From Pseudopelagicola sp. (GTDB lineage: Bacteria > Pseudomonadota > Alphaproteobacteria > Rhodobacterales > Rhodobacteraceae): a DNA stretch of 52,035 bases. The notes under the pieces are model-generated. The model worked only from the letters and a program-made list of their open reading frames with translations, made no database searches and was not told the DNA's origin. Position 1 is the first letter of the stretch. Each line of letters starts with the position of its first letter. Location: NCBI GenBank assembly GCA_026195905.1, contig JAPHRE010000046.1, positions 1-52,035 on the forward strand, given 5' to 3'. Shown here in pieces: positions 30,464-40,700 of this stretch. Position numbers and translations under genes: made by a program.

Positions 30464-30532
30464 AGCGTCCCCCGTCGTTCGATTTGCCCGGATCATACCC
30501 GGACCTCTCCCGACCCCAAGCGAAACCGGGCG

Positions 30533-30985
30533 TTACTCGTCGAGAATTTCCTTCAACCGCGCTTGTTCATCTGAATCAAGCCCGGCTTCGGCGGTCAATG
30601 GCGCGCTCTGGCGGCGGCGCAGGTAAAGCCCTGCCATTCCAAGCCCCAACAAAAGCATCACCGGCCCGGCCAGATAGAGCACCATGTTGGTGCCCCCCGC
30701 TTGGGGTTTAAGAAGCACATACTCCCCATAGCGCGCGACAATGAACTCCATCGCCTCATCATCCGTGTCGCCCTCGACAAGGCGCTCGCGCACCAAAAGC
30801 CGCAGGTCGCGCGCAAGCTCGGCATTGGAATCGTCAATGCTTTCGTTGCGACACACAAGACACCGCAGGTCTTTGGACAAGGCCCGCGCCCGCTCTTCCA
30901 GCACCGGATCATCAAGAATTTCATCGGGCTGAACCGCCCAAACCGGTGCCGCAATAAGCGACAGGATCAACAACACCCGTTTCAT
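30533..30985 (-). CDS. ccmH: cytochrome c maturation protein CcmH
   Basis: A 150-residue thiol-redox protein. A signal peptide (MKRVLLILSLIAAPVWA) is followed by the conserved LRCLVCRNESIDDSNAELARDLR with active cysteines C42 and C45, and one membrane helix at about residues 101-121. It reduces or holds apocytochrome c for heme attachment by CcmF in the periplasm. It corresponds to the short CcmH/CycL form without the TPR domain (CcmI). The start overlaps the ccmF stop by four bases. Confidence 0.96.
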   Translation of the reverse strand: MKRVLLILSLIAAPVWAVQPDEILDDPVLEERARALSKDLRCLVCRNESIDDSNAELARDLRLLVRERLVEGDTDDEAMEFIVARYGEYVLLKPQAGGTNMVLYLAGPVMLLLGLGMAGLYLRRRQSAPLTAEAGLDSDEQARLKEILDE

Positions 30986-32958
30986 TCTGCCGGTACTCCC
31001 GCCTTCGGCGCCACTTTGCGCGCCCCGGCGGCGACACGGTAGCGCCGGTCGCTGAGGCTAAACAGCCCGCCAATCGCCATCAACAGACAGCCAAGCCAGA
31101 TCCAGTTGGTCAGCGGCTTGATATAGATCCGCATCGCCCAACCGCCATTGTCCTGAGGGTCGCCAATCACGACATAGACATCGCGCAGGAACCGATAGTC
31201 GATCGACGCTTCGGTCGTCGGCATGGCCTGAACCGGATAGGTGCGTTTCTCAGGATGAAGCGTGGTCACGATGTCGCCGTCCTTGCGCACGGTCACATCG
31301 CCCATTGTCGAAAGATAGTTCGGCCCCTCAACACGATTGACATCATCAAGCGTGAATTCATAAGCGCCAACGGTCCAAGGCGTGCCAATCTGAACGACGC
31401 GGATATCTTCCTGCTCCCAAGCCATAAGCCCGGCGATGCCGACCATCGTCACGCCAAGACCAGAATGCGCAATAACCCGGCCCCAATCGGCCCGTGGCAG
31501 GCGTGTCAGCCGGTCAAAACGTGCCCCAAAGCTGCCGCGCCCTGTCCGGCCGAGCAAATCTGTCAGCGCGCCAAAGACAACCCACGTCCCGAGGAAAACA
31601 CCCACCGGACCCAAAAGCGTCTTTTCGCTCTGCACCGCCCATGCAAGCCCCGCCAGCGCCAACGCAAGAATAAGCGCCGGAACAAGAGGCCGCGCCGAGC
31701 GCAGAATATTGGCCCGCTTCCACGGCAACATCGCCCCCACCGGGAGCAAGATGCCAAGAAGGACCATGAACGGCGTGAACGCCATATTGAAGAACGGTGC
31801 CCCGACCGAGAGTTTACGGGTAAAGAAAACCTCGGACACAAGCGGCCAGATCGTGCCGATAAAGACCACGAAACACGCCACCGCCAACAAGATGTTATTC
31901 ACCACAAGAACGCTTTCACGGCTTGCCATGCTGAACACACCCTTGGCCTCCATAACGCTCGCACGGGCGGCAAAGAGCATCAATGCCCCGCCCATGAAAA
32001 CCGCGAGAATGGCTAAGATAAACACCCCGCGCTCCGGGTCGTTGGCAAAGGCGTGGACGGATGTGATTACGCCCGACCGCACGATGAATGTGCCGATAAG
32101 CGAGAAGCCGAAGGCAAGGATCGCCAGCAGGATGGTCCAGCTTTTGAGGGCCTCGCGCTTTTCGACAACAATCGCCGAGTGCAAAAGCGCCGCCGCCAAA
32201 AGCCAAGGCATGAACGAAGCATTTTCAACCGGATCCCAGAACCAGAACCCGCCCCAACCAAGCTCGTAATAGGCCCACCAAGAGCCAAGCGCGATACCAA
32301 TGGTCAGGAAAACCCAAGCCGCAAGCGTCCAAGGCCGCACCCAACGCGCCCAGGCCGCATCCACACGCCCCTCGATCAGTGCCGCAACCGCAAAGCTGAA
32401 CGCCATCGAAAGGCCGACATACCCAAGATAGAGAAACGGCGGATGCAAGGCGAGGCCGGGGTCTTGCAACAACGGGTTAAGCCCGTTGCCATCAAAGGGC
32501 GGCACGCCCATGCGCTCGAACGGGTTCGAGGTAAAGAGGATAAACGCGTAGAACGCCACCGAAACCAGCGACTGAATCGCCAACGCCCGCGCCCGCAGGC
32601 TGGGCGGCAAATTGCCCCCGAACCATGCCAGCGTCGCCCCAAAAAGCGTCAGGATAAGCACCCAAAGCAGCATAGAGCCCTCGTGGTTCCCCCAAACGCC
32701 CGACACCTTGTAAAGCAGCGGCTTGAGCGTATGTGAATTGTTGGTCACAAGCGTGACCGAGAAATCCGACACCACAAAAGCATAGGTCAGGGCACCAAAG
32801 GAAAACGCGGTGAGAATAAACTGGATACCCGCCGCCGGTTCAGCAACCGCCATCCAGGCGGGCCAGCGTTTGTGAGCACCAATAAGCGGAACCACCGCCT
32901 GCACCAATGCGGTGATGGCGGCGAGAATAAGGGCGAAGTGGCCGAGTTCTACTATCAT
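30982..32958 (-). CDS. ccmF: heme lyase CcmF
   Basis: A 658-residue polytopic inner-membrane protein of cytochrome c maturation system I, which joins heme from CcmE to the CXXCH motif of apocytochrome c. The tryptophan-rich heme-handling loop GWGGFWFWDPVENASFMPWL and the upstream HEGSMLLW are conserved. The start at 32958 (MIVELGHFALILAAI) is chosen because the first helix begins there; the open frame upstream is basic and non-typical. It is separated from ccmE by the two lysis genes, which is the unusual feature here. Confidence 0.97.
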   Translation of the reverse strand: MIVELGHFALILAAITALVQAVVPLIGAHKRWPAWMAVAEPAAGIQFILTAFSFGALTYAFVVSDFSVTLVTNNSHTLKPLLYKVSGVWGNHEGSMLLWVLILTLFGATLAWFGGNLPPSLRARALAIQSLVSVAFYAFILFTSNPFERMGVPPFDGNGLNPLLQDPGLALHPPFLYLGYVGLSMAFSFAVAALIEGRVDAAWARWVRPWTLAAWVFLTIGIALGSWWAYYELGWGGFWFWDPVENASFMPWLLAAALLHSAIVVEKREALKSWTILLAILAFGFSLIGTFIVRSGVITSVHAFANDPERGVFILAILAVFMGGALMLFAARASVMEAKGVFSMASRESVLVVNNILLAVACFVVFIGTIWPLVSEVFFTRKLSVGAPFFNMAFTPFMVLLGILLPVGAMLPWKRANILRSARPLVPALILALALAGLAWAVQSEKTLLGPVGVFLGTWVVFGALTDLLGRTGRGSFGARFDRLTRLPRADWGRVIAHSGLGVTMVGIAGLMAWEQEDIRVVQIGTPWTVGAYEFTLDDVNRVEGPNYLSTMGDVTVRKDGDIVTTLHPEKRTYPVQAMPTTEASIDYRFLRDVYVVIGDPQDNGGWAMRIYIKPLTNWIWLGCLLMAIGGLFSLSDRRYRVAAGARKVAPKAGVPAE

Positions 32959-33017
32959 GCTCGGGGTTATAATTCGCCCGCGCGGCGGGGCCAATGCTTT
33001 TCGCCCCTTTGAGGCGA

Positions 33018-33578
33018 TCACATTGTCGCGGGCGGCGGCGCATCGCGGCTTGCACGCCATGCCTCAAGTGCGGCATTCGACGGCGGTCCATCCGGCGCGA
33101 TCTGTGGGCCGTCCTGCCGCCCCTCCAGCCGCTCAATCGCGCCGACAACCTGCGGCACACGCGATAGGCTCTGGGCGATAGAGCGTTGAAATTCCTGCCC
33201 TTTCGCCTGATGTCGCGCCCCGAAATAAAAGCTCACAATCACCCCGAGCAACCACCAAAGCGGCTCGGGCACAAGCGCCAGCCCCGCCATGCGCGCCGAA
33301 AACCATATCGGATCAATCATCGCCACGATCACCATGCCAATACAGCCAAGCGCCATGACCGGGCGCGGCAGACGATTGACCCCGTCCATGATCTGATCGA
33401 ACCGGCTTCGCCCCGAGTCGCGAAACTCCGCGCTCTGCGCCGCCAAGGTCGCAAGCCGAACCTCTTTGCTACGCTCTGCGCCCGCGTCGGCATTCTCGCG
33501 AAAAACCTCTGCCGTCTCGCGCAAGACATTGCGCCCCTCGCCGAAAATCGCCGTCAAAATCCGCTCGATTATCCCCAT
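33018..33578 (-). CDS. GTA-type holin (3-TM holin family)
   Basis: A 186-residue protein. An amphipathic N-terminal part (about 1-65) precedes two clear membrane helices at residues about 73-93 (VMALGCIGMVIVAMIDPIWF) and 98-119 (PLWWLLGVIVSFYFGA), with GARHQAKGQEFQ after them and a proline-rich tail. This resembles the holin family associated with gene transfer agent release in Rhodobacterales, which opens the inner membrane so that endolysin reaches peptidoglycan. The start at 33578 overlaps the endolysin gene by ten bases. ccmF follows 59 bases later. No GTA capsid genes are in the window; in Rhodobacter the lysis genes are also unlinked from them. Confidence 0.75.
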   Translation of the reverse strand: MGIIERILTAIFGEGRNVLRETAEVFRENADAGAERSKEVRLATLAAQSAEFRDSGRSRFDQIMDGVNRLPRPVMALGCIGMVIVAMIDPIWFSARMAGLALVPEPLWWLLGVIVSFYFGARHQAKGQEFQRSIAQSLSRVPQVVGAIERLEGRQDGPQIAPDGPPSNAALEAWRASRDAPPPATM

Positions 33579-34180
33579 GATGCAACCCTTTCGCGAAACG
33601 CCTCTGCCCCAAGACGATAGCGCGGCGCCATGAATGATTCCGCCCGCGTGATCCACCCGCCCTTACCGCCATCGCGGCGGCGGGCATATTTGCGGCTCGC
33701 CGGGCGGCGATCGGCCAAGTCGAAATAAAACTCGCGCCGGGCAATCGCATAGGCATCCGCAATATGATCCGGCGCGGCGCGGGCCGCCTGCGCCGCGGCG
33801 GCCTCGGTTTGCGGCCCAATGACCCCATCAACCCCAACCGGCCAACCCATCTGCCCCAACAATCGCTGCAAGAGCGTCACCGCCTGCGCCCCGGCATTGA
33901 CATACATGTCAAAAACCGAGGCCTGCAAACCCTCGGGCAAGCGCGCAATACCGGGGCGCGTATAGTAATGTTCAAGGAATATCTCGACCGCTCGCGCCCG
34001 GCTAAGGCGCTGCACATCGGCGCGATCCACATCGCCATCGCCATCAAGATCAAGCCCAAGACGGCGCATCGTATGCACCGTCACACCGTATTTCGTCGCC
34101 CCGCCGGGATCGTCGGGATCATCTACAAACCCGCCTTCCCGCGCCACGATCTCCTGTGCAATCTGCCGCACATTCTGCAT
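33569..34180 (-). CDS. glycoside hydrolase family 108 endolysin (GTA-type)
   Basis: A 203-residue muramidase. The GH108 active-site stretch EGGFVDDPDDPGGATKYGVT starts at the catalytic E15. Residues 44-55 (DLDGDGDVDRAD) form a perfect EF-hand/dockerin-type calcium loop. VGVDGVIGPQTEAA in the middle is the family's peptidoglycan-binding part. With the downstream holin it forms a lysis cassette of the type used for GTA release. Start at 34180 has GGAGGCAGG in front. It starts 78 bases after a terminator, so it has its own promoter in 34181-34257. That gap contains TTAAC on the minus strand (near 34228-34232), a possible CtrA half-site; CtrA controls GTA lysis genes in Rhodobacter. The half-site alone is weak evidence. 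Confidence 0.82.
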   Translation of the reverse strand: MQNVRQIAQEIVAREGGFVDDPDDPGGATKYGVTVHTMRRLGLDLDGDGDVDRADVQRLSRARAVEIFLEHYYTRPGIARLPEGLQASVFDMYVNAGAQAVTLLQRLLGQMGWPVGVDGVIGPQTEAAAAQAARAAPDHIADAYAIARREFYFDLADRRPASRKYARRRDGGKGGWITRAESFMAPRYRLGAEAFRERVASWG

Positions 34181-34257
34181 GACCTGCCTCCATGCTTTTC
34201 CTGCACAGAGCACCCTGCCATCCAGAGGTTAAACACATCTCACCGCACCGACCGCAC

Positions 34258-34290
34258 AAAAAAATGGCCCGCAGATTGCACCGCAGGCCA
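34258..34290 (-). terminator. Rho-independent terminator after ccmE
   Basis: On the minus strand TGGCCTGCGG and CTGCGGGCCA pair (ten positions, two of them wobble) around a six-base loop, then seven T. It is 25 bases past the ccmE stop and insulates argC-ccmE from the lysis genes. Confidence 0.82.
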
Positions 34291-34314
34291 TCACATCATC
34301 CATGTCGCTTGGGA

Positions 34315-34758
34315 TCAGGAGCTTGGTTCCTGATACACCCCCTGCTCTTTGAGGGCATCGACAACCTCTTTGGGCATATAGGTCTCGTCGTGCTTGGCAA
34401 GGATCTCATCGGCCTCAAACACACCGTCGATATACCGACCCGTGCCGATCATGCCCTGGTTCTCGCCAAACAGGTCCGGCAGCACCCCGGTAAACACAAC
34501 CGGGATCGACGCCCCGCCATCGGTCACCACAAACTTGATCGTCTCGCCCTGCCCGCGGGCAAGTGTGCCAACCTCGACCAGCCCGCCAATACGGAAAACC
34601 TCATTGGGCGGCGGCGGCGCCTCGGCGACCTCGCTCGGGCTGCGGAAGAAGTTGATCCCGTCTTGAAAAGCATAACCAATCAAAACCGTCGACACCACGA
34701 GCGCCACGAAGGCCAACAGGATGACCTGAATACGACGTTTCTTCTTGAGGTTCTTCAT
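34315..34758 (-). CDS. ccmE: periplasmic heme chaperone CcmE
   Basis: A 147-residue protein with an N-terminal membrane anchor (about residues 10-30) and a periplasmic OB-fold. Heme is bound covalently by H123 in LAKHDETYMP, with Y127 nearby as in other CcmE proteins. FRIGGLVEVGTL and VFTGVLPDLFGENQG are conserved. It carries heme from CcmC to CcmF. The ATG at 34758 (MKNLKKKRRIQ) is supported by GGAGAGAGA. It follows argC by 13 bases and ends in a terminator. Confidence 0.97.
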   Translation of the reverse strand: MKNLKKKRRIQVILLAFVALVVSTVLIGYAFQDGINFFRSPSEVAEAPPPPNEVFRIGGLVEVGTLARGQGETIKFVVTDGGASIPVVFTGVLPDLFGENQGMIGTGRYIDGVFEADEILAKHDETYMPKEVVDALKEQGVYQEPSS

Positions 34759-34771
34759 TCTCTCTCTCCGT

Positions 34772-35800
34772 TCAGGGGAAGACCGGCGCAAGCATAAGAC
34801 CCGCCGTTTCCTCTTCCCCAAGCATCAGGTTGGCGTTCTGTATCGCCTGCCCGCTTGACCCCTTGGTCAGGTTGTCGAGAACCGCCACCACAATGGTGCG
34901 CCCCTCGATCCGGTCGCCCACAACGCCGATATGGCAGAAGTTGGACGCCCGCACATGTTTCACATTCGGCGTTTCCCCAAAGGGCAACACCTCGATAAAC
35001 GGCTCTGCCGCATAGGCCCGCGCCAAGGTAGCATAGACCTCTTCGGCGCTGCCATGCACATAGGCCGTTGCAAGGATACCCCGGTTCGCCGGCAGAAGAT
35101 GCGGCGTGAACTGGATACGGACCTCGCGTCCGGCCACGGCGCTAAACTCTTGGTCAAACTCGCCAAGATGCCGGTGCGTTCCGCCCACGGCATAGGCGCT
35201 ATACCCTTCGCTTAGCTCGGCATGGAGCAGGTTCTCTTTCAAGGACCGCCCCGCGCCTGATACTGCACATTTCAGGTCGAGGATAATATGATCAAAGTCA
35301 ATCACACCCGCCGCAATCAACGGACGCAGGACAAACTGCCCGGTCGCCGCGTTGCATCCTGTCCCGGCCACAAGCCGCGCGCCCCGGATTTCATCGCGGT
35401 AAAACTCCGTCAGCCCGTAAACCGCCTCCTGCTGAAGCGCGACCGCATCATGCGCGCCACCATACCACTTGGCATATTCCTCAGGGTCACGTAGCCGGAA
35501 ATCCGCCGACAGATCGACAACCTTAACCGTCTCCGGCAGCGCCTTGATGACTTTCTGGCTTGTCGCATGCGGCAGCGCACAGAAACACAACTCCACCTGA
35601 GCGAAATCAATCTCGTCGATTTTACAAAGCGTTGGCAGCTCCAGGTGACGCAAATGCGGAAACACCGCCGCCATCTCAAGACCGGCCTTGCGATCTGCCG
35701 AAAGCGCGACAATTTCCATGCTGGGGTGGGTTGCGATAAGGCGCACAAGTTCGGCACCTGTATAGCCGCTGGCACCGAGGATGGCGATTTTATGGGTCAT
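34772..35800 (-). CDS. argC: N-acetyl-gamma-glutamyl-phosphate reductase
   Basis: A 342-residue enzyme of arginine synthesis that reduces N-acetylglutamyl phosphate to the semialdehyde with NADPH. The N-terminal Rossmann motif is [29 protein letters not shown] is the nucleotide-binding continuation, and C149 in [13 protein letters not shown] is the catalytic cysteine. SGAGRSLKE and [10 protein letters not shown] complete the family pattern. The start at 35800 is chosen ([10 protein letters not shown], with GAGGGCCGGAT before). Likely co-transcribed with ccmE. Confidence 0.96.
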   Translation of the reverse strand: MTHKIAILGASGYTGAELVRLIATHPSMEIVALSADRKAGLEMAAVFPHLRHLELPTLCKIDEIDFAQVELCFCALPHATSQKVIKALPETVKVVDLSADFRLRDPEEYAKWYGGAHDAVALQQEAVYGLTEFYRDEIRGARLVAGTGCNAATGQFVLRPLIAAGVIDFDHIILDLKCAVSGAGRSLKENLLHAELSEGYSAYAVGGTHRHLGEFDQEFSAVAGREVRIQFTPHLLPANRGILATAYVHGSAEEVYATLARAYAAEPFIEVLPFGETPNVKHVRASNFCHIGVVGDRIEGRTIVVAVLDNLTKGSSGQAIQNANLMLGEEETAGLMLAPVFP

Positions 35801-35906
35801 ATCCGGCCCTCTTTCATACTTTGGTCTTCGCGCCCTGACCGGACGCACCACCCCTTATCAGGGCAGACTATAATCATTCCAAATCGGGAATACGAGGCCG
35901 CGCCGA

Positions 35907-36719
35907 TCACGCTTTCTCGAACGTGATCTTTCGTCGCAGGAACTGTGTCGCGCGGCTTGAAACCTTCGCCGGGTCGCCCGTCGTCAGGAACCGTGACTCC
36001 TCGCCCGTGCCCATCATACCAGGATGGCGCCCAAGATAATCCGCAAGCGAGTCCGCAACGAGATTGGCCTGGCTGTAAACCGCAACATCCTGCCCAAGCG
36101 CCGCCTGAAACGCGTCATGCATAAGCGGGTAATGCGTGCAGCCCAAAATCGCCGCTTCCGGGTTCGGCATCTTGCGTTTGAGCGCATCCACATGGCTCTG
36201 CACAAGCGCCTCTGCAAGGATCAGATCGCCCTCTTCAATCGCATCCACGACCCCGCCACAGGCCTGCGCCTCGACATCGACGCCAATGGCGCGAAACGCC
36301 AATTCGCGCTGAAACGCCCGGCTGGCGACCGTCGCAGGGGTCGCAAACAAGGCCACATGCTTGACCGCAACCTCGCGCGGCGGCGAATTATCGCCCCAGC
36401 TGCGCTCGGTCAGCGCCTCGATGAGCGGCACAAAGACCCCCAAAACGCGCTTATCTGTCGGAATCCAGCTTTCCTGCATCCGCCGCAGCGCCGCCGCGCT
36501 GGCCGTGTTGCACGCAAGGATCACAAGATCACATCCCGCCTCCCACATCCGCTCAACCGCGGCGGTGGTCAGGGTATAGACATCATCCGCATCCCGCACC
36601 CCGTAAGGCGCATGTGCGTTGTCCCCGAAATAGACAAAGGGCACATCCGGCAAGCGTTTGGCCGCCGCGTCCAGTACCGTCAGGCCACCAAGGCCACTAT
36701 CAAAAATGCCGACTGCCAT
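35907..36719 (-). CDS. murI: glutamate racemase
   Basis: A 270-residue cytoplasmic enzyme that makes D-glutamate for peptidoglycan. The two catalytic cysteines are C70 in LAC-NTASA and C194 in LGCTHYPL. The N-terminal [13 protein letters not shown] and the [13 protein letters not shown] loop are standard. Full length. It stands 106 bases upstream of argC on the same strand and 57 bases downstream of the acyltransferase gene. Confidence 0.97.
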   Translation of the reverse strand: MAVGIFDSGLGGLTVLDAAAKRLPDVPFVYFGDNAHAPYGVRDADDVYTLTTAAVERMWEAGCDLVILACNTASAAALRRMQESWIPTDKRVLGVFVPLIEALTERSWGDNSPPREVAVKHVALFATPATVASRAFQRELAFRAIGVDVEAQACGGVVDAIEEGDLILAEALVQSHVDALKRKMPNPEAAILGCTHYPLMHDAFQAALGQDVAVYSQANLVADSLADYLGRHPGMMGTGEESRFLTTGDPAKVSSRATQFLRRKITFEKA

Positions 36720-36776
36720 AATCTCTCGTCGCCCGCTCTTTCAGACCCTGTATCGGGCCTCGTGTCAGATTCAGTG

Positions 36777-37679
36777 TTAAGCCTTGTATTTCTCTTCGAA
36801 TTCAAACCCGTATCCCTCTAGCGGAATAGGCTTTGGAGACAAAGCATATGTCTGCATCCGAAGGAAGTCCATGAGCGCCTTGCTGTCCTTGCTCCGCGCC
36901 TCAAGCGTGGCCGGATCAATCGGCTCTCCGATCGCAACGCGCACCGGCGTATCAACCCGCTTGCGAAATTCCCGAATAAGAAACCCCATGCGCAGCGTGA
37001 CATGCAAATGGCTGGCAAGCTGAAACAGACGACTCGTCGTGCCATCAAAGAAAACCGGCACCACCGTGGCCTTGGATTTCGCCACCATACGCGCCGTAAA
37101 CCCGCGCCAGCCGGGATCAAGCGGCAGGCCAAAAGGCGTCTGTGCCGTCGACACCGTGCCGCCGGGAAAAATCCCGATCGCGCCGCCTTGGCCAAGATAC
37201 TCCACCGCCGTCTTGCGGGTGTGCAGGTTCAGTTTGACCGCCTCTTTGCCCTCGTCAAACGAGACCGGAAGGATAATGCGGTTGAGGTCTTCGGACTTGC
37301 GAAACACCTGATGCGCCAGAATGCGAAAATCGCCCCGCGTCTCCGACAGGATATGGCCAAGCATCAACCCATCAAGAATCCCGTAAGGATGGTTGGCAAT
37401 GACAATAAGCGGCCCGTCGCGCGGGATGTTCTCAAGCGCACCGCCCATGACCTCAAGCCGAAGCCCGTAACGCTCGGTCATCACCTCCCAGAAATCCCGC
37501 CCTTGCGCGACCTCTGTCTCATAGCCCTTGGCGCGTTTGATAAGACCGATCCGTCCGGTCGCGTTCTCAAGCACACGGATCATCGCCCTCCCGCCCTTGG
37601 TCGCGGCGGAATGGGCATAGCTGATCTCTCTGGCAACGTCTTTAGGGTTGGCCACGGCTTCGTCTTTCTGGCTTTTCAC
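36777..37679 (-). CDS. lysophospholipid acyltransferase family protein
   Basis: A 300-residue PlsC-type acyltransferase. The catalytic motif appears as NHPYGILDG (His and Asp), IFPGGTVS is the acceptor-binding block and VVPVFFDG a later conserved block. It resembles the acyltransferase half of OlsF/hemolysin-like proteins more than PlsC itself, so it may acylate an aminolipid; this is inference. A GTG start at 37679 gives the whole conserved N-terminus (AREISYAHSA); an ATG at 37583 is an alternative. No lyso-lipid partner gene (olsB) is adjacent. Confidence 0.8.
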   Translation of the reverse strand: MKSQKDEAVANPKDVAREISYAHSAATKGGRAMIRVLENATGRIGLIKRAKGYETEVAQGRDFWEVMTERYGLRLEVMGGALENIPRDGPLIVIANHPYGILDGLMLGHILSETRGDFRILAHQVFRKSEDLNRIILPVSFDEGKEAVKLNLHTRKTAVEYLGQGGAIGIFPGGTVSTAQTPFGLPLDPGWRGFTARMVAKSKATVVPVFFDGTTSRLFQLASHLHVTLRMGFLIREFRKRVDTPVRVAIGEPIDPATLEARSKDSKALMDFLRMQTYALSPKPIPLEGYGFEFEEKYKA

Positions 37680-37774
37680 GCGTCACATAATCGGGTTCCG
37701 CGCTTGTGAAAAGAGCCTATGACAAAGCCATGACACCTAGATGACGTTGCGGCAACACTTCGCCGCTCCGCGCC

Positions 37775-40700
37775 CTACTCTGCTGCGTCCGAAAGCGCCT
37801 CGCCGCTTTTGAGAACCGCGAGAATTTCCTCCCGACGCTTGGCCGCCTTCTCGGCGTTCTCTGCCTTGACCGGCCCAAAGCCCCGGATCGAAAGCGGCAA
37901 CTCGGCCAGGGCAATCGCCGCATCCGACGCCGTGTCGCCCTGATCGCGCAAAAGCGCCTTCATATCAGCCTCATATTGCTTGATAAGCGCGCGCTCCATC
38001 TTGCGCTCCTCGGTGCGCCCGAACGGGTCTAACGGCGTGCCGCGCAAGCCTTTCAGCTTGGCCAGAAGACCGAAACCGCGCAGCATCCCTGCGCCATAGG
38101 TCTTTTTCTCTGGTCGCCCATTCGCGCCCATCTTGGAAAAGATCGGCGGCGCAAGGTGGAATTTCATCTCGAAATCGCCCTCAAAGACCTCTTCGGCCTT
38201 GGCCCGGCTCTCAAGATGTAGCCGCGCCACCTCATATTCGTCCTTATAGGCCAGAACCTTGTGATAGCCCTTGGCCACCGCTTCCTTAAGCCGCGCATCC
38301 TTGATCGGATCGACCAGCTTGCGATAGCGCTTGGCAAGCCCCTTGCCCTGATATTTGACAAGGTGATCGGCCCGGAAGGCGATCTTTTCCTCAAGCGATT
38401 TAGGCAGGGCCACAACATTCGGCGTCAGCATCTTTTCCGCCTCTTGCGGATAAAGCACCGCCCAACGCCCGATCTCAAACGCCCGAAGGTTTTTCTCAAC
38501 CGCCGCGCCATTCAACTCAATCGCCGTCCGAAGCGCCTCATAGCTGATCGGCACAAGACCTTTTTGCCACGCGGCACCAAAGATCATCATGTTTGAGAAA
38601 ATCGAATCCCCAAGCGCCACACGGGCCAGTTCCGAGGCATCAAAAAGCGCCAGACCTTCTTTAAGCCGCGCTTGAAGTGCGACCTCTAACCGGTCGGTTG
38701 GCAAGGTAAATTCCGTATCTCGGGTAAAGTCGCCGGTGATGATCTCGTGACTATTCACAACCGCGCCCGTGCGCCCCGTCGAGGTCAGGCCAAGCGTCTT
38801 TGCGCCCGCACTCACCACAAGATCGCCGCCGATCAACGTATCGCATTCGCCCGTGGCGACGCGGATCGCGCTGATGTCGTCCGGGGTCTCGGCAAGGCGG
38901 CAATGGATATGCACCGCGCCGCCCTTCTGGGCGAGACCGGCCATCTCCATCATGCCCGCGGCCTTGCCATCAATCTGCGCCGCCTGCGCCAAAACCGCGC
39001 CAATGGTGACAACGCCCGTGCCGCCCACGCCGGTGATGACGACGTTATGCGTGCCCTCAATGGCGTTGATCTGTGGCTCCGGCATATCCGGCAGGTCAAG
39101 ATTCGCAGTCGCTTCCTTGCGGATTTGCGCGCCCTCAACGGTGATAAAGCTCGGACAGAACCCGTTCACACAAGAGAAATCCTTGTTGCAGGACGATTGG
39201 TTGATCGCCCGCTTGCGACCCAATTCCGTCTCCACTGGCTCAATCGAGATACAGTTCGACTGCACCCCGCAATCGCCGCAGCCTTCGCACACATCCGTGT
39301 TGATAAAGACCCGCTTGTCGGGGTCCGGAAACAGCCCGCGCTTGCGGCGGCGGCGTTTCTCTGCGGCACAGGTCTGCACATAAAGAATGACCGACACACC
39401 CTTGTATTCACGAAACTTTTTCTCAACCGAAAGAAGCTCTTTGCGCTCATGGAACTCAAGCCCCGACGGGAAGAGCGCCTTGTCGACCTCTTCTTTCTCG
39501 TCATAGACGACCGCCACATGCGCAACCCCCATCGCCTTGACCTCGGCGGCGATCTGCTGGGGCGAAAGATCGCCCTCATTGGCCTGCCCGCCGGTCATCG
39601 CGACCGCGTCATTGTAGAGGATTTTATAGGTGATATTGGTGCCCGCCGCGAGCGCCGCACGGATCGCCTGAACGCCGGAATGGTTATAGGTGCCATCGCC
39701 AAGGTTCTGGAACACATGGTCGCGCGTCGAGAACGGCGCCTCCCCGATCCAGTTCGCGCCCTCGCCGCCCATATGGGTAAACCCGGTGGTGTCGCGGTCC
39801 ATCCACTGCACCATATAGTGACAGCCGATCCCCGCATAGGCGCGGCTGCCCTCGGGCAGTTTGGTCGAGCTGTTATGCGGGCACCCGGAACAGAAATACG
39901 GCAAACGCGCCGCGATCTCCTCGGCATTGTCGGCCCGTTTGGCATCGGCAATCTGCGCCAACCCCGCCTTGACCGCCTCTGTGCCGCGCCCTTCCTCGAT
40001 AAGGATTTCGCCAAGTTTCTCGGCAATCATCATCGGGTCAAGCGCCGCCTTGGTCTGGAACAACTCCGGGCCGTGCATCGACCCCGCGCCGCCGCCCTTG
40101 TGCCAACCATACACCCGCCGCCCCCGGCGGTTGTCAAAAATCGCTTCCTTGACCTGAACCTCGATCAGCTTGCGCTTTTCTTCGACCACAACAACAAGAT
40201 CGAGCCCCTCGGCCCAATCGTGAAACCCTTTCATGTCGAGCGGGAAGGTCTGACCCACCTTATAGGTCGTGATCCCAAGCCGCTCGGCCTCGGCCTCGTC
40301 GATCCCCAGAAGCGAAAGCGCATGCACAAGGTCGAGCCAATTCTTGCCCGCCGCGACAAAGCCGATCTTCGCGCCCGGCTTGCCCCACATGCGCTTGTCC
40401 ATCTTGTTGGCATGGCTAAATGCCTCGGCGGCAAAGCGTTTATAATCAATCATCCGCGCTTCCTGCGCGTGCGGCGTATCGGCAAGGCGAATATTCAACC
40501 CGCCCTCCGGCATCTCGAACTCCGGCGTCACAAAAGACAGCCGGTTCGGATCACCATTGACCACCGCCGTGGCCTCAATCGTGTCCTTCATCGTCTTGAG
40601 ACCGACCCAAACCCCGGCAAACCGCGACAACGCGATCCCGTATAGGCCGTAATCAAGGATTTCCTGAACCCCTGCGGGCGACACCACCGGCATATAGGCA

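Noticed and set aside
38747-40645. 632-codon frame antisense to the indolepyruvate oxidoreductase
   Set aside because: Rich in Arg, His and Pro, typical of codon-bias shadows; real motifs are on the minus strand.
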